Origin: Accumulibacter sp.
Lineage (GTDB): Bacteria; Pseudomonadota; Gammaproteobacteria; Burkholderiales; Rhodocyclaceae
Length of the DNA stretch: 64,000 bases
Direction: 5' to 3'
Assembly (NCBI RefSeq): GCF_023806625.1
Contig: NZ_JAMTDX010000011.1
Span: 139,596-203,595, forward strand
The position numbers and the translations under genes are program-made. Shown here in pieces: positions 55,864 through 64,000 of the stretch. The notes beneath the pieces were generated by a model. The model was not told the origin of the DNA. It saw only the letters and a list, made by a program, of their open reading frames with translations, and made no database searches. Every line of letters starts with the position of its first letter. The first letter of the stretch is position 1.

Positions 55864-57044
55864 GCGACGGCGCTGGCCGATTCTCGATCGGACGCCTGCC
55901 GCGAATCGAGTTCGGTAGCGGCGCGATCGCCCGGCTTCCGGAGATCGCCGCGGGCTATGGCCGGCGCCTGCTGCTGGTCACCGGCGCCCGCTCGTTCGTC
56001 GAGTCGGCCGCCGGCGAGCGGCTGTTCGCCGCCTTTCGCCAGCGTGGCCTCGATTGGCAGCGCGTCGGGGTCTCCGGAGAACCTTCGCCCGAATTCGTCA
56101 ATCAGGCGGTGGCCAGCTTTCGCGCCTCTGCCTTCGACGCCGTCGTCGGCGTCGGCGGCGGCAGCGCGCTCGACGCGGCCAAGGCGATCGCCGGGCTGCT
56201 GCGCACCGGCAATCCGGTCGAAGACCACCTCGAGGGCGTCGGACCCGAACTGCCGTACCGTGGGCCGGCGACGCCGTTCATCGCCGTCCCGACGACCGCC
56301 GGAACGGGGTCCGAGGCGACCCGCAACGCCGTACTCAGCGCCCCCGGGGGGTTCAAGAAGTCGTTTCGCGACGAGCAGCTGGTCGCCGAATGGGCGATCG
56401 TCGACCCCGATCTGCTGGCCAGCTGCCCGCCCGAACTGATCGCCGCCGACGGTCTCGACGCCTTCACCCAGTTGCTCGAATCGTTCGTCTCGCTGCGCGC
56501 CAACCCGGTCACCGACGCGCTCGCCCGGTCGGGAATCATGGCCGCGCGGGATGCCCTGCCGGCTCTTCACCGCGCGCAGTCGGCCGCCGCGCGGGCACAG
56601 ATGGCCTACGCCTCGCTGACCTCGGGGATCTGCCTCGCCCAGGCCGGGCTCGGCGCGGTCCACGGGCTCGCCTCGCCACTCGGCGCGCTGTTCCCGATCC
56701 CGCACGGCGTCGTCTGCGGAACGCTGGTCGCCAGCGCGACGGCAGGCAACATCGCCGCGCTCGAAGCGCGCGAGCCGGACAACCCGGCGCTGCCCAAATA
56801 CGCCGAAATCGGGCGCCGCTTCGCCATGCAGAAGGGTCTCAACGGGCGCGACGCGCGGCGCTTCCTGGTCGACACCCTGCGCCGCTGGGAAGAGGAACTC
56901 GCCCTGCCACGCCTTTCGGCCTACGGAATCGCCGCGAGCGACCTGCCGCGGATCGTCGCCGCGAGCCGCGGGTCGAGCATGAAGACCAATCCCGTCGTGC
57001 TCGGCGACGACGAACTGACCGGCATCCTCGCCTCGCGCCTCTGA
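55860..57044 (+). CDS. Iron-containing alcohol dehydrogenase
   Basis: 394 residues, group III ADH. The nucleotide site VVGVGGGSALDAAKAIAG and PTTAGTGSEATRNAV are clear. Metal ligands are expected from the Asp in AADGLDAFTQLLES, the His in GAVHGLASPLGALFPIPHGVVCG and a further His of that segment. The C-terminal His seen in many family members is replaced around SRGSSMKTNP, so the metal (Fe or Zn) is uncertain. It oxidises an alcohol or reduces an aldehyde with NAD(P). Translational coupling to the ABM gene suggests a shared pathway. Confidence 0.92.
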   Translation: MSDGAGRFSIGRLPRIEFGSGAIARLPEIAAGYGRRLLLVTGARSFVESAAGERLFAAFRQRGLDWQRVGVSGEPSPEFVNQAVASFRASAFDAVVGVGGGSALDAAKAIAGLLRTGNPVEDHLEGVGPELPYRGPATPFIAVPTTAGTGSEATRNAVLSAPGGFKKSFRDEQLVAEWAIVDPDLLASCPPELIAADGLDAFTQLLESFVSLRANPVTDALARSGIMAARDALPALHRAQSAAARAQMAYASLTSGICLAQAGLGAVHGLASPLGALFPIPHGVVCGTLVASATAGNIAALEAREPDNPALPKYAEIGRRFAMQKGLNGRDARRFLVDTLRRWEEELALPRLSAYGIAASDLPRIVAASRGSSMKTNPVVLGDDELTGILASRL

Positions 57045-57082
57045 ACGGGCGAGACGCCGGGGCGCGATCGGCACCGGTCCGC

Positions 57083-57889
57083 TCAGTCCTGGATCGCCGG
57101 GTCGGGGAGGATCAGCCGTTCGTAGACGGCCCGGTAAGGCTCAGGAGAGACGCTGATTCCGCCCTGGAACGGGTGGTCGCTGACGGCGATGAAATAGATC
57201 ACCAGCGCAACCGGCGTCGCGACCAGAAGGGTCAGCGCGGTGTGCAGCTGGAAGCTGTCGACGCGCAGCAGAAAGCACGCCGATATCGCGCTCAGCCCGA
57301 GCAGCGTCACGACCACCCACAGTTCGATCGGCAGTGCCGTGTCGGTGACCGCCTGCAGCCGCCGCCAGTGCGCCTCGACCAGGCGGTTGTACGCTTCGAG
57401 GACGCGGGCGTGGACGATCTTCTGGCCTTCGCTCGCCGGTTCGAAGGCGAGGATCGCGCGCTGCGCCGCTTCGATGATCCGCAGCGTGTTCGGCGGCAGT
57501 TCGCCGTGCAGGTGCATCGGCCATTCGTGATCGATCACGTGCCGTGTATAGGCAGCGAGCGCCCTCTTCGTCTGCTTCTCGAGCAGCGGCGGATAGCCGC
57601 CGAGATTCTGGTAGAGGACGGCGATCGCCGCCGCCTCGCGGCCGACGTCGGCGGCCGCATCGTCCATGTTCTGCCAGACGGCCACCGCGGTCAGACCGGC
57701 AGCCACCGCATAGACGCCGATCAGTGCGGAGAGCAGCCCGGCGATCGAACCGTTGTCGAAATGCCGGTGAAGCAGCGACGCGCGCACCCGCGGCGTGACC
57801 AGCCAGACTCCAGCGACCGACAGCACGAGCGTCAGCGTCAGAACGAAGACGGCCAGTCCGATTGAAGAGAGTTCGTGGAACCAGTTCAT
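57083..57889 (-). CDS. DUF4239 (bestrophin-like) membrane protein
   Basis: 268 residues from ATG 57889, with AGGATC upstream. Two N-terminal helices (about 8-32, 52-76) and two near 200-240 frame a soluble middle portion with NMDDAAADVGREAAAIAVLYQN, a DUF4239 signature. The role is unknown; distant similarity to bestrophin channels has been proposed. The MITE-like element ends 16 bases before the start codon, so its promoter has been displaced or supplied by the element. Confidence 0.82.
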   Translation of the reverse strand: MNWFHELSSIGLAVFVLTLTLVLSVAGVWLVTPRVRASLLHRHFDNGSIAGLLSALIGVYAVAAGLTAVAVWQNMDDAAADVGREAAAIAVLYQNLGGYPPLLEKQTKRALAAYTRHVIDHEWPMHLHGELPPNTLRIIEAAQRAILAFEPASEGQKIVHARVLEAYNRLVEAHWRRLQAVTDTALPIELWVVVTLLGLSAISACFLLRVDSFQLHTALTLLVATPVALVIYFIAVSDHPFQGGISVSPEPYRAVYERLILPDPAIQD

Positions 57890-57905
57890 CGTTGATCCTG
57901 TGGTG

Positions 57906-58050
57906 AGAGGTTGTGAAGAAATCGTCACGAGCAGGCCGATATGCCAGGCGCGAGCGAGCGAACGACGAGACATATCAGGTGGATAGGCGAGGAGTGAGCG
58001 AGTGAGCAACGCCGCAGATTGGCCGCGCAGTAGATTTATTCACAACCTCT
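57906..58050. mobile_element. MITE-like element, copy 1 (145 bases)
   Basis: Perfect 12-base terminal inverted repeats AGAGGTTGTGAA (57906-57917) and TTCACAACCTCT (58039-58050). The interior is non-coding and shares its ends with the element at 51116-51410 in reverse orientation, including GAGCAACGCCGCAGATTGGC near 58003-58022. An inner GATATG/CATATC pair may add a stem. No clear target-site duplication is seen. It lies in the upstream region of the DUF4239 gene. Confidence 0.8.
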
Positions 58051-58120
58051 TAGGGCGGCGGCCATTCTAGCGGCAATCGCCACCGGCCAGACAACCCGCT
58101 GATCCCGCGCGCCCGGATGG

Positions 58121-58594
58121 TCAGCCCCGCCGATCTGCCTCGGCCGCCGTCCGGTGCAGGCTCTCGATGAAGCGGGTAGCCAGGGCGATCTCGCGCAGAA
58201 AGCAGGCCAGTCCGGCAATCAGCGCGAGCATCGCGGCGACGAACAGGCCGGCGATCGTGCTCGACAGATCGACCTTCAGCTCGGCGCCGGCGAACAGCGC
58301 GACGACGACCAGGCAGACGAGCAGATCGCAGGCCGTACACAGACTGATCGCCCAGTGGATCCAGCGCGCCCTCCGGGAGAGCGCGAGGATCGTCGCCAGG
58401 CTCTCCGCGCGTTCGGCGGGATCGGGCTCGCCGGCCAGACTCCTCTCCAGCACGTGGAAACGGTCGATGACCCGTGCGAGGCGATTGGCCAGGACTCCGA
58501 GCAGCGCACCGACCCCGGCGAGCAGAAAGACCGGCGCGACGGCGAGCTGGATGACCTGCGCCACCGACGAGACCTGTTGCGGAAGAGGGATCAT
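58121..58594 (-). CDS. DUF2721 membrane protein
   Basis: 157 residues from ATG 58594, with GAAGAGGG-type purines not well placed but AAAGGAC upstream. Three hydrophobic helices: about 15-35 (VAPVFLLAGVGALLGVLANRL), 82-108 and 113-135. Between the first two lies a charged stretch, ARVIDRFHVLERSL, matching the DUF2721 family, whose function is unknown. It is divergent from the large lipoprotein gene. Confidence 0.82.
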   Translation of the reverse strand: MIPLPQQVSSVAQVIQLAVAPVFLLAGVGALLGVLANRLARVIDRFHVLERSLAGEPDPAERAESLATILALSRRARWIHWAISLCTACDLLVCLVVVALFAGAELKVDLSSTIAGLFVAAMLALIAGLACFLREIALATRFIESLHRTAAEADRRG

Positions 58595-58747
58595 CGTCTG
58601 TCCTTTGGCAAGCGGGCGCCGCGCGGCCCGACTCGCGCCGCTTGCCCGCGGCAGGCACGGCGGCCGTTGACCGCCCGGCCTGCTCGTCACATACTCTGCG
58701 CCCGAACGGACGCCCGATCAACCCCGCTCCCCGCAAAGGAAGATTCC

Positions 58748-61330
58748 ATGCCCAGACCGAGTCTTCGTGCGAGCCTGCTCGCCACCGCGATCGCCACCGC
58801 TGCCGGCTGCGCAGGCCAGCAGGCGAACCCGCCGCTCGCCGGCGATCCCGGGCCAACCTTCGCGCTGCCGCCGCCGGCGGCCAGCCCGGGCTTCGCTGCG
58901 CCGCCCGACACAGCAACTGCAGCCCAGAGCCAGACTGCTCCCGGCCAGCCGCCGAGCCAGTCGCTCGCCGACCCCTGGCCACGGCAGGTGAAGCTCTCCG
59001 GGGCGACGGCGCTGATCTATCTGCCGCAGGTCGACAGCTGGCAGGGCAACCGCCTCGCCTTTCGCGCGGCCGTCTCGGTCAACCCGAGTGGAACGAAGGA
59101 GCAGACTTTCGGAGTGATCACCGGCAGCGCGCGGACCGACGTCGATCGCCTGACCCGCACCGTCACGCTCTCCGACCTGAACCTGACGCAGGCCCGCTTC
59201 CCGACGCTGGCCGACGACGGTCTCGCCTACCTGAGCCAGCTGCGCGGGCAGCTCCCGGCGACGCTGACGACGGTCTCGCTCGACCTGCTGCAGGGTCAGC
59301 TCGCCGCCTCACGGACGGTCAAGCCGAAAGCCGTGCCGGTGAACAACGACCCGCCGCGGATCATCGTCAGCACCTCGCCGGCGATCCTCGTCCCGATCGA
59401 CGGCGCGCCGGTGATCCGCCAGGTCAACAGCAGCCGCTTCGAGCGGGTGATCAATACCCAGGCACTGATCGCCCGGACGCGGCTCGACGGCACCTGGTAC
59501 CTGCACGTCTTCGACGGCTGGCTGTCGTCGGCCTCGCTCGACGGTCGGTGGACGCGCGCCACGCGCGTGCCCTTCGGCCTCGACGACCTGGCCAGCCAGC
59601 TGGCCGGCGAGAAGCGCATCGATCTGCTCGACGGCGGTCCGCGGGCAAACCCGAAGCCGTCGCTGAACGACGGCGTGCCGACGATCTATGTCAGCCAGGT
59701 GCCCGCCGAGCTGATCGTCTTCAAGGGGCAGCCCAACTTCGTTCCGGTCACCGGCACTGGCCTGCTCTGGGCCGACAACACCACCGCCGACGTGCTCGTC
59801 GATACTTCCGACAACCAGTATTACACGCTGATGGCCGGGCGCTGGTACCGGGCGCCGGCGCTCGGCGGGCCGTGGACCTGGGTCGCGGCGAACTCGCTGC
59901 CGGCGGATTTCGCGCGCATTCCGGCCGACTCCCCGTCGGCCGTCGTGCTCGCCTCGGTCTCCGGAACGCCTCAGGCCCAGGAAATGCTGATCGCCAACTC
60001 GGTTCCGCAGACGGCCGTCGTCCCGCTGAGCAAGGGTCCGAAGTTCACCCCGACGTTCGACGGCGCCCCGCAATACCGGCCGATCGACGGAACGCCGCTG
60101 CAGTACGTCGCAAACTCCGCCGACCCGATCATCCGCGTCGGGCCGACGAGCTACTACGCGGTGCGCGCCGGCGTGTGGTTCACGGCGACCGGGCTGACCG
60201 GCCCGTGGTTCGTCGCGACCAGCGTCCCGCCGGTGATCTACACCATCCCGGCGAGCTCGCCACTGCATTACGTGACCTACGTGCAGGTCTATGGCGCGAC
60301 CAGCGAGGTCGTCTACGTCGGGTACACGCCGGGCTACCTCGGCACGATGGTCGCCCCCGACGGCGTCGTCGTCTACGGCACCGGCTATGCCTACACTCCG
60401 TGGATCGGCAGCGTCTGGTACGCAGCGCCGTACACCTGGGGAATCGCCGCGGCACCGATCTACAACCCCTACGTCGGCTTCGCCTTCGGCTACGGGCTTG
60501 GTCTGGCTACGGCCGCCTGGGCTGCGCCGTACTGGGGCGCATACTATCACCCGGGATACTGGGGCTACCCCTGCTGCGGGTCGACGAGCGCCAGCGTCTA
60601 TGGCCACTGGGGCAATACCGTGTACTCGGGAACGCGCACCTGGTACTCGGCCGCCGACGGCCGCGTCGGCACGGCGGCGACCGGAACCTACACCAACGAG
60701 CGCACCGGCACCAGCGGATCGTACGCCGCTGGACGCAGCTACAACCCGTGGACGGGTCAGGCGCAACGCGGCTACGACCGCACTTTCGATACCGCCGGCG
60801 GAACCACCGGCAACGTCGCCCGCGGCGGCTCGTACAACACCTACACCGGGCAGCGTTCGTACGGTTCGAGCGTCTCGGCGACCGGCCCCGAAGGCAGCTC
60901 GGTGTCACGAACGGCCACCGCGACCGCCGGGCCCGAAGGCGTCGGCGCGCAGCACACGGTCAGTGCCTACGACGCGCAGACCGGGCAAACCAAGAGCTAC
61001 ACCTCGAGCGGGCTGTTCGGCAACCACTACGCCGGGTCGGACGGCAACGTCTACCGCAACAGCGGCAGCGGCTGGCAACAGCAAGGCGCCGGCGGCTGGC
61101 AGTCGGCGACCGGCGACACCTCGTGGGCCGACCGTGAAGCGCAGGCCCGCAGCGCGGCCGACAGCCGTGCCAGCGGCTGGGGCGGCGGCGACGACCGCTT
61201 CGGCAGCGGAGGCTGGGGAGGCGGCGACCGCTACGGCGGCGGCGACTTCGGCGACCGCTTCGGCGGCGGCGGTTTCGGCGGCCGTTTCGGCGGCGGCGGT
61301 TTCGGCGGACGCTTTGGCGGGCGGCGCTGA
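58748..61330 (+). CDS. Large repeat-rich lipoprotein of unknown function
   Basis: 860 residues from ATG 58748, with AAAGGAAG upstream. The lipoprotein signal ends TAAGC (Cys near 21), then a Pro/Ala-rich spacer. The middle (about 80-560) has at least three copies of a beta-rich unit built around WY or WF followed by GPW, for example YYTLMAGRWYRAPALGGPW and YYAVRAGVWFTATGLTGPW; the first copy is the degenerate TWYLHVFDGWLSSASLDGRW. A Tyr/Gly/Ala-rich zone (about 560-640) and Ser/Thr/Gly-rich repeats (TGTYTNERTGTSGSY) follow. The C-terminal 60 residues are GGGFGGRFGG repeats. It is probably displayed on the outer membrane; a structural or binding role is a guess. Confidence 0.75.
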   Translation: MPRPSLRASLLATAIATAAGCAGQQANPPLAGDPGPTFALPPPAASPGFAAPPDTATAAQSQTAPGQPPSQSLADPWPRQVKLSGATALIYLPQVDSWQGNRLAFRAAVSVNPSGTKEQTFGVITGSARTDVDRLTRTVTLSDLNLTQARFPTLADDGLAYLSQLRGQLPATLTTVSLDLLQGQLAASRTVKPKAVPVNNDPPRIIVSTSPAILVPIDGAPVIRQVNSSRFERVINTQALIARTRLDGTWYLHVFDGWLSSASLDGRWTRATRVPFGLDDLASQLAGEKRIDLLDGGPRANPKPSLNDGVPTIYVSQVPAELIVFKGQPNFVPVTGTGLLWADNTTADVLVDTSDNQYYTLMAGRWYRAPALGGPWTWVAANSLPADFARIPADSPSAVVLASVSGTPQAQEMLIANSVPQTAVVPLSKGPKFTPTFDGAPQYRPIDGTPLQYVANSADPIIRVGPTSYYAVRAGVWFTATGLTGPWFVATSVPPVIYTIPASSPLHYVTYVQVYGATSEVVYVGYTPGYLGTMVAPDGVVVYGTGYAYTPWIGSVWYAAPYTWGIAAAPIYNPYVGFAFGYGLGLATAAWAAPYWGAYYHPGYWGYPCCGSTSASVYGHWGNTVYSGTRTWYSAADGRVGTAATGTYTNERTGTSGSYAAGRSYNPWTGQAQRGYDRTFDTAGGTTGNVARGGSYNTYTGQRSYGSSVSATGPEGSSVSRTATATAGPEGVGAQHTVSAYDAQTGQTKSYTSSGLFGNHYAGSDGNVYRNSGSGWQQQGAGGWQSATGDTSWADREAQARSAADSRASGWGGGDDRFGSGGWGGGDRYGGGDFGDRFGGGGFGGRFGGGGFGGRFGGRR
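61240..61326 (+). repeat. Gly-Phe-Gly repeats in the lipoprotein 3' end
   Basis: Tandem units of about 24 bases (CGGCGGTTTCGGCGG core) encode GGGFGGRF repeats. Such runs are prone to slippage, so length may vary between strains. Confidence 0.75.
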
Positions 61331-61470
61331 CGCGCAGCCGGCGGTCCCGATGACGGTCAGCGGATTGCGACGCACCTCGCCAACACCGGGCGTGCTTGTT
61401 CACCCAGGGGATCGAGTCTGCCGGCGTGATCGCCGCGCCGACCACTCCCCATCGATCATGGAGTCTCGAT

Positions 61471-61806
61471 ATGGTCTTCGAACGGAAATCCTTCGCCGGC
61501 TTGGCGCTCGGCGTGCTGACGCTGGCCGGCTGCGCCTCCGACCAGCAGATCCTGGCCAGCGAACAGGATCAGGCGTTGCTCGTCGCCACCCGCCGCGGAC
61601 AGTTCGAACTGTCCTGCCCGACGGCCAGAGGAATCGTCCTGTCGAGCAACCTGCTCCAGCCGGTGGTCTGGAACGGTCTCGAACGCGCCGAGTATACGGT
61701 TGGCGTCGAGGGCTGCGGTCGGAAGACGACCTACGTCGTCGTCTGCCAGCTCGGCTCGCCGAGCTGCCTCGCCGTCGCCGCCCGAAATCCCGCCCTGGCG
61801 CCGTAG
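61471..61806 (+). CDS. Small lipoprotein, function unknown
   Basis: 111 residues from ATG 61471, with GGAG upstream. Lipobox LTLAGC (Cys near 22). The mature part has paired Cys (LSCPTARG, EGCGRKTTYVVVCQLG, PSCLAV) that could form disulfides in the periplasm. TTYVVVCQ is similar to C-terminal parts of small lipoproteins in related bacteria. It follows the large lipoprotein by 140 bases and may act with it. Confidence 0.72.
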   Translation: MVFERKSFAGLALGVLTLAGCASDQQILASEQDQALLVATRRGQFELSCPTARGIVLSSNLLQPVVWNGLERAEYTVGVEGCGRKTTYVVVCQLGSPSCLAVAARNPALAP

Positions 61807-61919
61807 CCGCGGGGACCAGCCAGCGCAGCGCGGCGCTCTAACGAGCCACGTCGTTGCCGGCCGGCGTCCTCGGGCGACCGACCGGCGACCGAGCATCTCG
61901 CCGCAGAGAAAGGACGGAT

Positions 61920-63608
61920 GTGAACGAGCCTTCCACGACCAAACAGGCTGCTCGCTTCGGGCTGTTCCAGGGCCTGCTGCCGATCGCCAGCCGGGCGGCG
62001 GCGACGCGCGACGCGCTGGCCGGCTTCACGCTCGCGGCGATGAACGTTCCGCAGGCGCTCGGCTACACCAAGATCGCCGGAACGCCGGTGATCAGCGGCC
62101 TGTACACGCTGCTGCTGCCGCTGATCGCCTTCGCCGCACTCGGCTCGTCGCGCTACCTGGTCGTCGCTGCCGACTCGGCGACCGCGGCGATCCTGGCCAC
62201 CGGCCTCTCCGGGCTGGCCGTCGCCGACACCGCACACTACCTCTCCCTGGCCAGCCTCGTCGCGCTGCTCACCGCCGGCTTCCTGCTCCTCGCCCGCGTC
62301 TTCAGGCTCGGCTTCCTCTCCGACTTCCTGTCGCGCACCGTGCTCGTCGGCTTCCTGACCGGAGTCGGCTTCCAGGTCGGCATCGCGGTTCTCGACGAAC
62401 TGCTGCGCCTGCCGATGCACGCTCACCAGCCGCTCGAGCAGTTGCTGACGATCGTCCGCGAATTGCCGCAGACCCACCTGCCGACGCTCGGCGTGTCGCT
62501 CGCCGTGATCGCCACGATCCTGCTCCTGCGCCGCGTCGCGCCGAAGCTGCCCGGCGCGCTGATCGCCGTCGTCGCGGCGATCAGCGCCAGCGCGAGCCTG
62601 GACTTCGCCGGCCACGGCATCGAGATCATCGGACCGGTGTCCGGTGGCTTCCCGAGGCTCGCGCTGCCACCGCTCGACTGGAACCTGATCCGCACGCTGC
62701 TGCCCACCGCCGGCGCCTGCTTCATCATGATCGTCGCGCAGAGCGCGGTGACCGCCCGCGCCTACGCGACGCGGCACCACCAGGCGCTCGACTCGAACCA
62801 GGACCTGCTCGGCCTGTCGGCAGCCAACGCCGCCGCCGCGTTGAGCGGCACCTTCGTGGTCAACGGCAGTCCGACGCAGACGGCGATGGTCGAGAGCTCG
62901 GGCGGGTCGAGCCAGCTCGCGCACCTGTCGACGGCGCTGGTCGTCCTCCTCGTGCTGCTCTTCCTCACCGGTCCGCTGCAGTACCTGCCGGTCAGCGCAC
63001 TCGGAGCGATCGTGTTCACCATCGCGGTGCACCTCGTCGACCTCAAGGGCCTCGACGACCTGCGCCGCAAGTCGCGCGACGAGTGGCTCCTGGCGCTGGC
63101 CACCGCCGCGGCGGTCGTCGTTCTCGGCGTCGAGCACGGCATCCTGCTGGCCATTGTCCTTTCGCTGCTCGACCACGTGCGCCGCGGCTACCGCCCGCGC
63201 ACCGCGATCGAGCTGCGCGACGCCGAGGGCAACTGGCACTGGGAAGCCGTCGCCCCCGGCAAGCACGCCCAGCCGGGACTCGTCGTCTACTGGTTCGGCG
63301 GCGACCTCTATTACGCCAGCGCCGGCCACTTCCGCAGCCAGGCGATGGCCCTCGTCCACGACTCGCCAGAGCCCGTCCGCTGGCTGGTCATCGACGCCGG
63401 AGCGATCACCGGAGTCGACTACTCGGCCGGCGGCGCCCTCGCCGAACTGCACGAAGACCTCGCCCGACAGGGCGTGCGGCTGGTTTTCGCGCATGTCGGC
63501 ACGCCGCTGCGCGCCGACCTCGACCGGCTCGGACTCACCGCGCTGGTCGGCGAGAGCGCGCTCTTCGATCGCCTGCGCGACTGCGTCGATGCTTACGCGG
63601 CGCAGTGA
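61920..63608 (+). CDS. SulP-family anion transporter with STAS domain
   Basis: 562 residues from GTG 61920, with AAAGGA at 61908; an earlier in-frame ATG (61854) has no good site. About eleven to fourteen helices follow the SulP plan: MNVPQALGYTKIAGTPVISGL, then SRTVLVGFLTGVGFQVGI and FVVNGSPTQTAMVESSGGSSQ. The C-terminal STAS domain (about 430-562) includes WLVIDAGAITGVDYSAGGAL, with the usual Asp-x-Ser region. It imports sulfate, bicarbonate or a dicarboxylate; the substrate cannot be told. No carbonic anhydrase is adjacent. Confidence 0.93.
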   Translation: MNEPSTTKQAARFGLFQGLLPIASRAAATRDALAGFTLAAMNVPQALGYTKIAGTPVISGLYTLLLPLIAFAALGSSRYLVVAADSATAAILATGLSGLAVADTAHYLSLASLVALLTAGFLLLARVFRLGFLSDFLSRTVLVGFLTGVGFQVGIAVLDELLRLPMHAHQPLEQLLTIVRELPQTHLPTLGVSLAVIATILLLRRVAPKLPGALIAVVAAISASASLDFAGHGIEIIGPVSGGFPRLALPPLDWNLIRTLLPTAGACFIMIVAQSAVTARAYATRHHQALDSNQDLLGLSAANAAAALSGTFVVNGSPTQTAMVESSGGSSQLAHLSTALVVLLVLLFLTGPLQYLPVSALGAIVFTIAVHLVDLKGLDDLRRKSRDEWLLALATAAAVVVLGVEHGILLAIVLSLLDHVRRGYRPRTAIELRDAEGNWHWEAVAPGKHAQPGLVVYWFGGDLYYASAGHFRSQAMALVHDSPEPVRWLVIDAGAITGVDYSAGGALAELHEDLARQGVRLVFAHVGTPLRADLDRLGLTALVGESALFDRLRDCVDAYAAQ

Positions 63609-64000
63609 CGGCCAGTCGGCGAGCTGCGCGCGAAACCAGGGCGGAGCGGCGCGAGCCGACCAGCAGCGCCTCGAACATCGCGATCGACCTACCGGCAACG
63701 GGACGAAGGCCCCCCGACGAGGAACACGACCGGCGATCGGCGACGCCTTCGCGGACAGCCCGAAGTCGATTGATTGCCGGTGAGCCGGCGGCCTTCCCAA
63801 ACGCCGGCGTAGTGCGTCGCGAGAGCCCGTCGGCTATCCGTCGGGCGTCTGCCGGCCGAACAGCGCGTCGACTTCGGCGAGCAGCGTGTGCCCCTTGGCT
63901 CCCGAGTTCGACACCTTTTACGTTCCAACGGCATAATTGGCTGGGCGGCCCCAATAAAAACAGGGGGTTAGTCATCTGGCCGAGTTGGTGTGTAGTGACA
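63609..64000. other. Right-end gap with a possible gene remnant
   Basis: No complete gene. On the minus strand 63917-63834 a 27-codon open stretch ends LLAEVDALFGRQTPDG and then TAG, which reads like a true C-terminus, but an in-frame TAA stands just upstream (63920-63918). From about 63910 to the end the composition is more AT-rich, with a run CCCCAATAAAAACAGGGGG. This may be a junction with an inserted element lying outside the window. Confidence 0.3.

Noticed and set aside
57890-58009. Upstream extension of the DUF4239 protein to an ATG at 58009
   Set aside because: The extension is translated MITE sequence and lacks family similarity; ATG 57889 gives the normal N-terminal helix.
61731-63800. 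Minus-strand frame of 689 codons opposite the SulP gene
   Set aside because: Low-complexity charged product with no family; the plus strand encodes a clear transporter.

Overview
The window is GC-rich, roughly two thirds GC by eye, and densely coded, with short intergenic gaps and many ATGA/TGATG-type overlaps. Gene content and order point to a betaproteobacterium. The evidence is the envelope/translation block rpsB-tsf-pyrH-frr-uppS-cdsA-dxr-rseP-bamA-skp-lpxD-fabZ-lpxA-lpxB-rnhB-(SpoU methyltransferase), and a zapB-like/zapA/6S RNA locus. A Rhodocyclales, possibly Accumulibacter-like, origin is my inference; no rRNA is present to confirm it. I see no rRNA, tRNA, CRISPR array, prophage or complete insertion sequence.

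Layout. 1-1633: a truncated dienoyl-CoA isomerase-like crotonase (minus) and an RluA-type pseudouridine synthase. 2300-8144: a tripartite RND efflux operon. 8152-13538: a small membrane protein, ComB-like phosphatase, ThrH, PurU, an ABC-F ATPase and a bacteriohemerythrin. 13844-15685: a membrane diguanylate cyclase. 15672-19767 (minus): a vitamin B12 uptake operon (btuB-btuC-btuD) behind a well-preserved cobalamin riboswitch. 20036-20864: zapB-like, zapA, 6S RNA and a terminator. 20927-24263 (minus): a catabolic-looking SDR / acyl-CoA ligase / alpha-beta hydrolase set. 24550-28891: a second diguanylate cyclase, threonine synthase and another acyl-CoA synthetase. 28964-33659: four overlapping genes that look like a dedicated phospholipid pathway. 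33670-49810 (minus): a SnoaL-like protein and then the envelope/translation block. 50001-58594: VanZ-like protein, DnaJ-like protein, 2Fe-2S ferredoxin, hydrolase, a NodIJ-type ABC exporter, monooxygenase, iron-containing alcohol dehydrogenase, and DUF4239 and DUF2721 membrane proteins. 58748-63608: a large repeat-rich lipoprotein, a small lipoprotein and a SulP transporter.

The most interesting items are as follows. (1) The 28964-33659 operon holds a CDP-alcohol phosphatidyltransferase with an altered metal motif, an alpha/beta hydrolase-methyltransferase fusion, a PAP2-dual-specificity phosphatase fusion and a second CdsA. Together these suggest an undescribed phospholipid. (2) A MITE-like repeat family with AGAGGTTGTGAA ends is present in two full copies (51116-51410 and 57906-58050), with a possible solo end at 54641. 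(3) The zapB-like gene has a predicted leaderless transcript. (4) The cobalamin riboswitch operon has no binding-protein gene.
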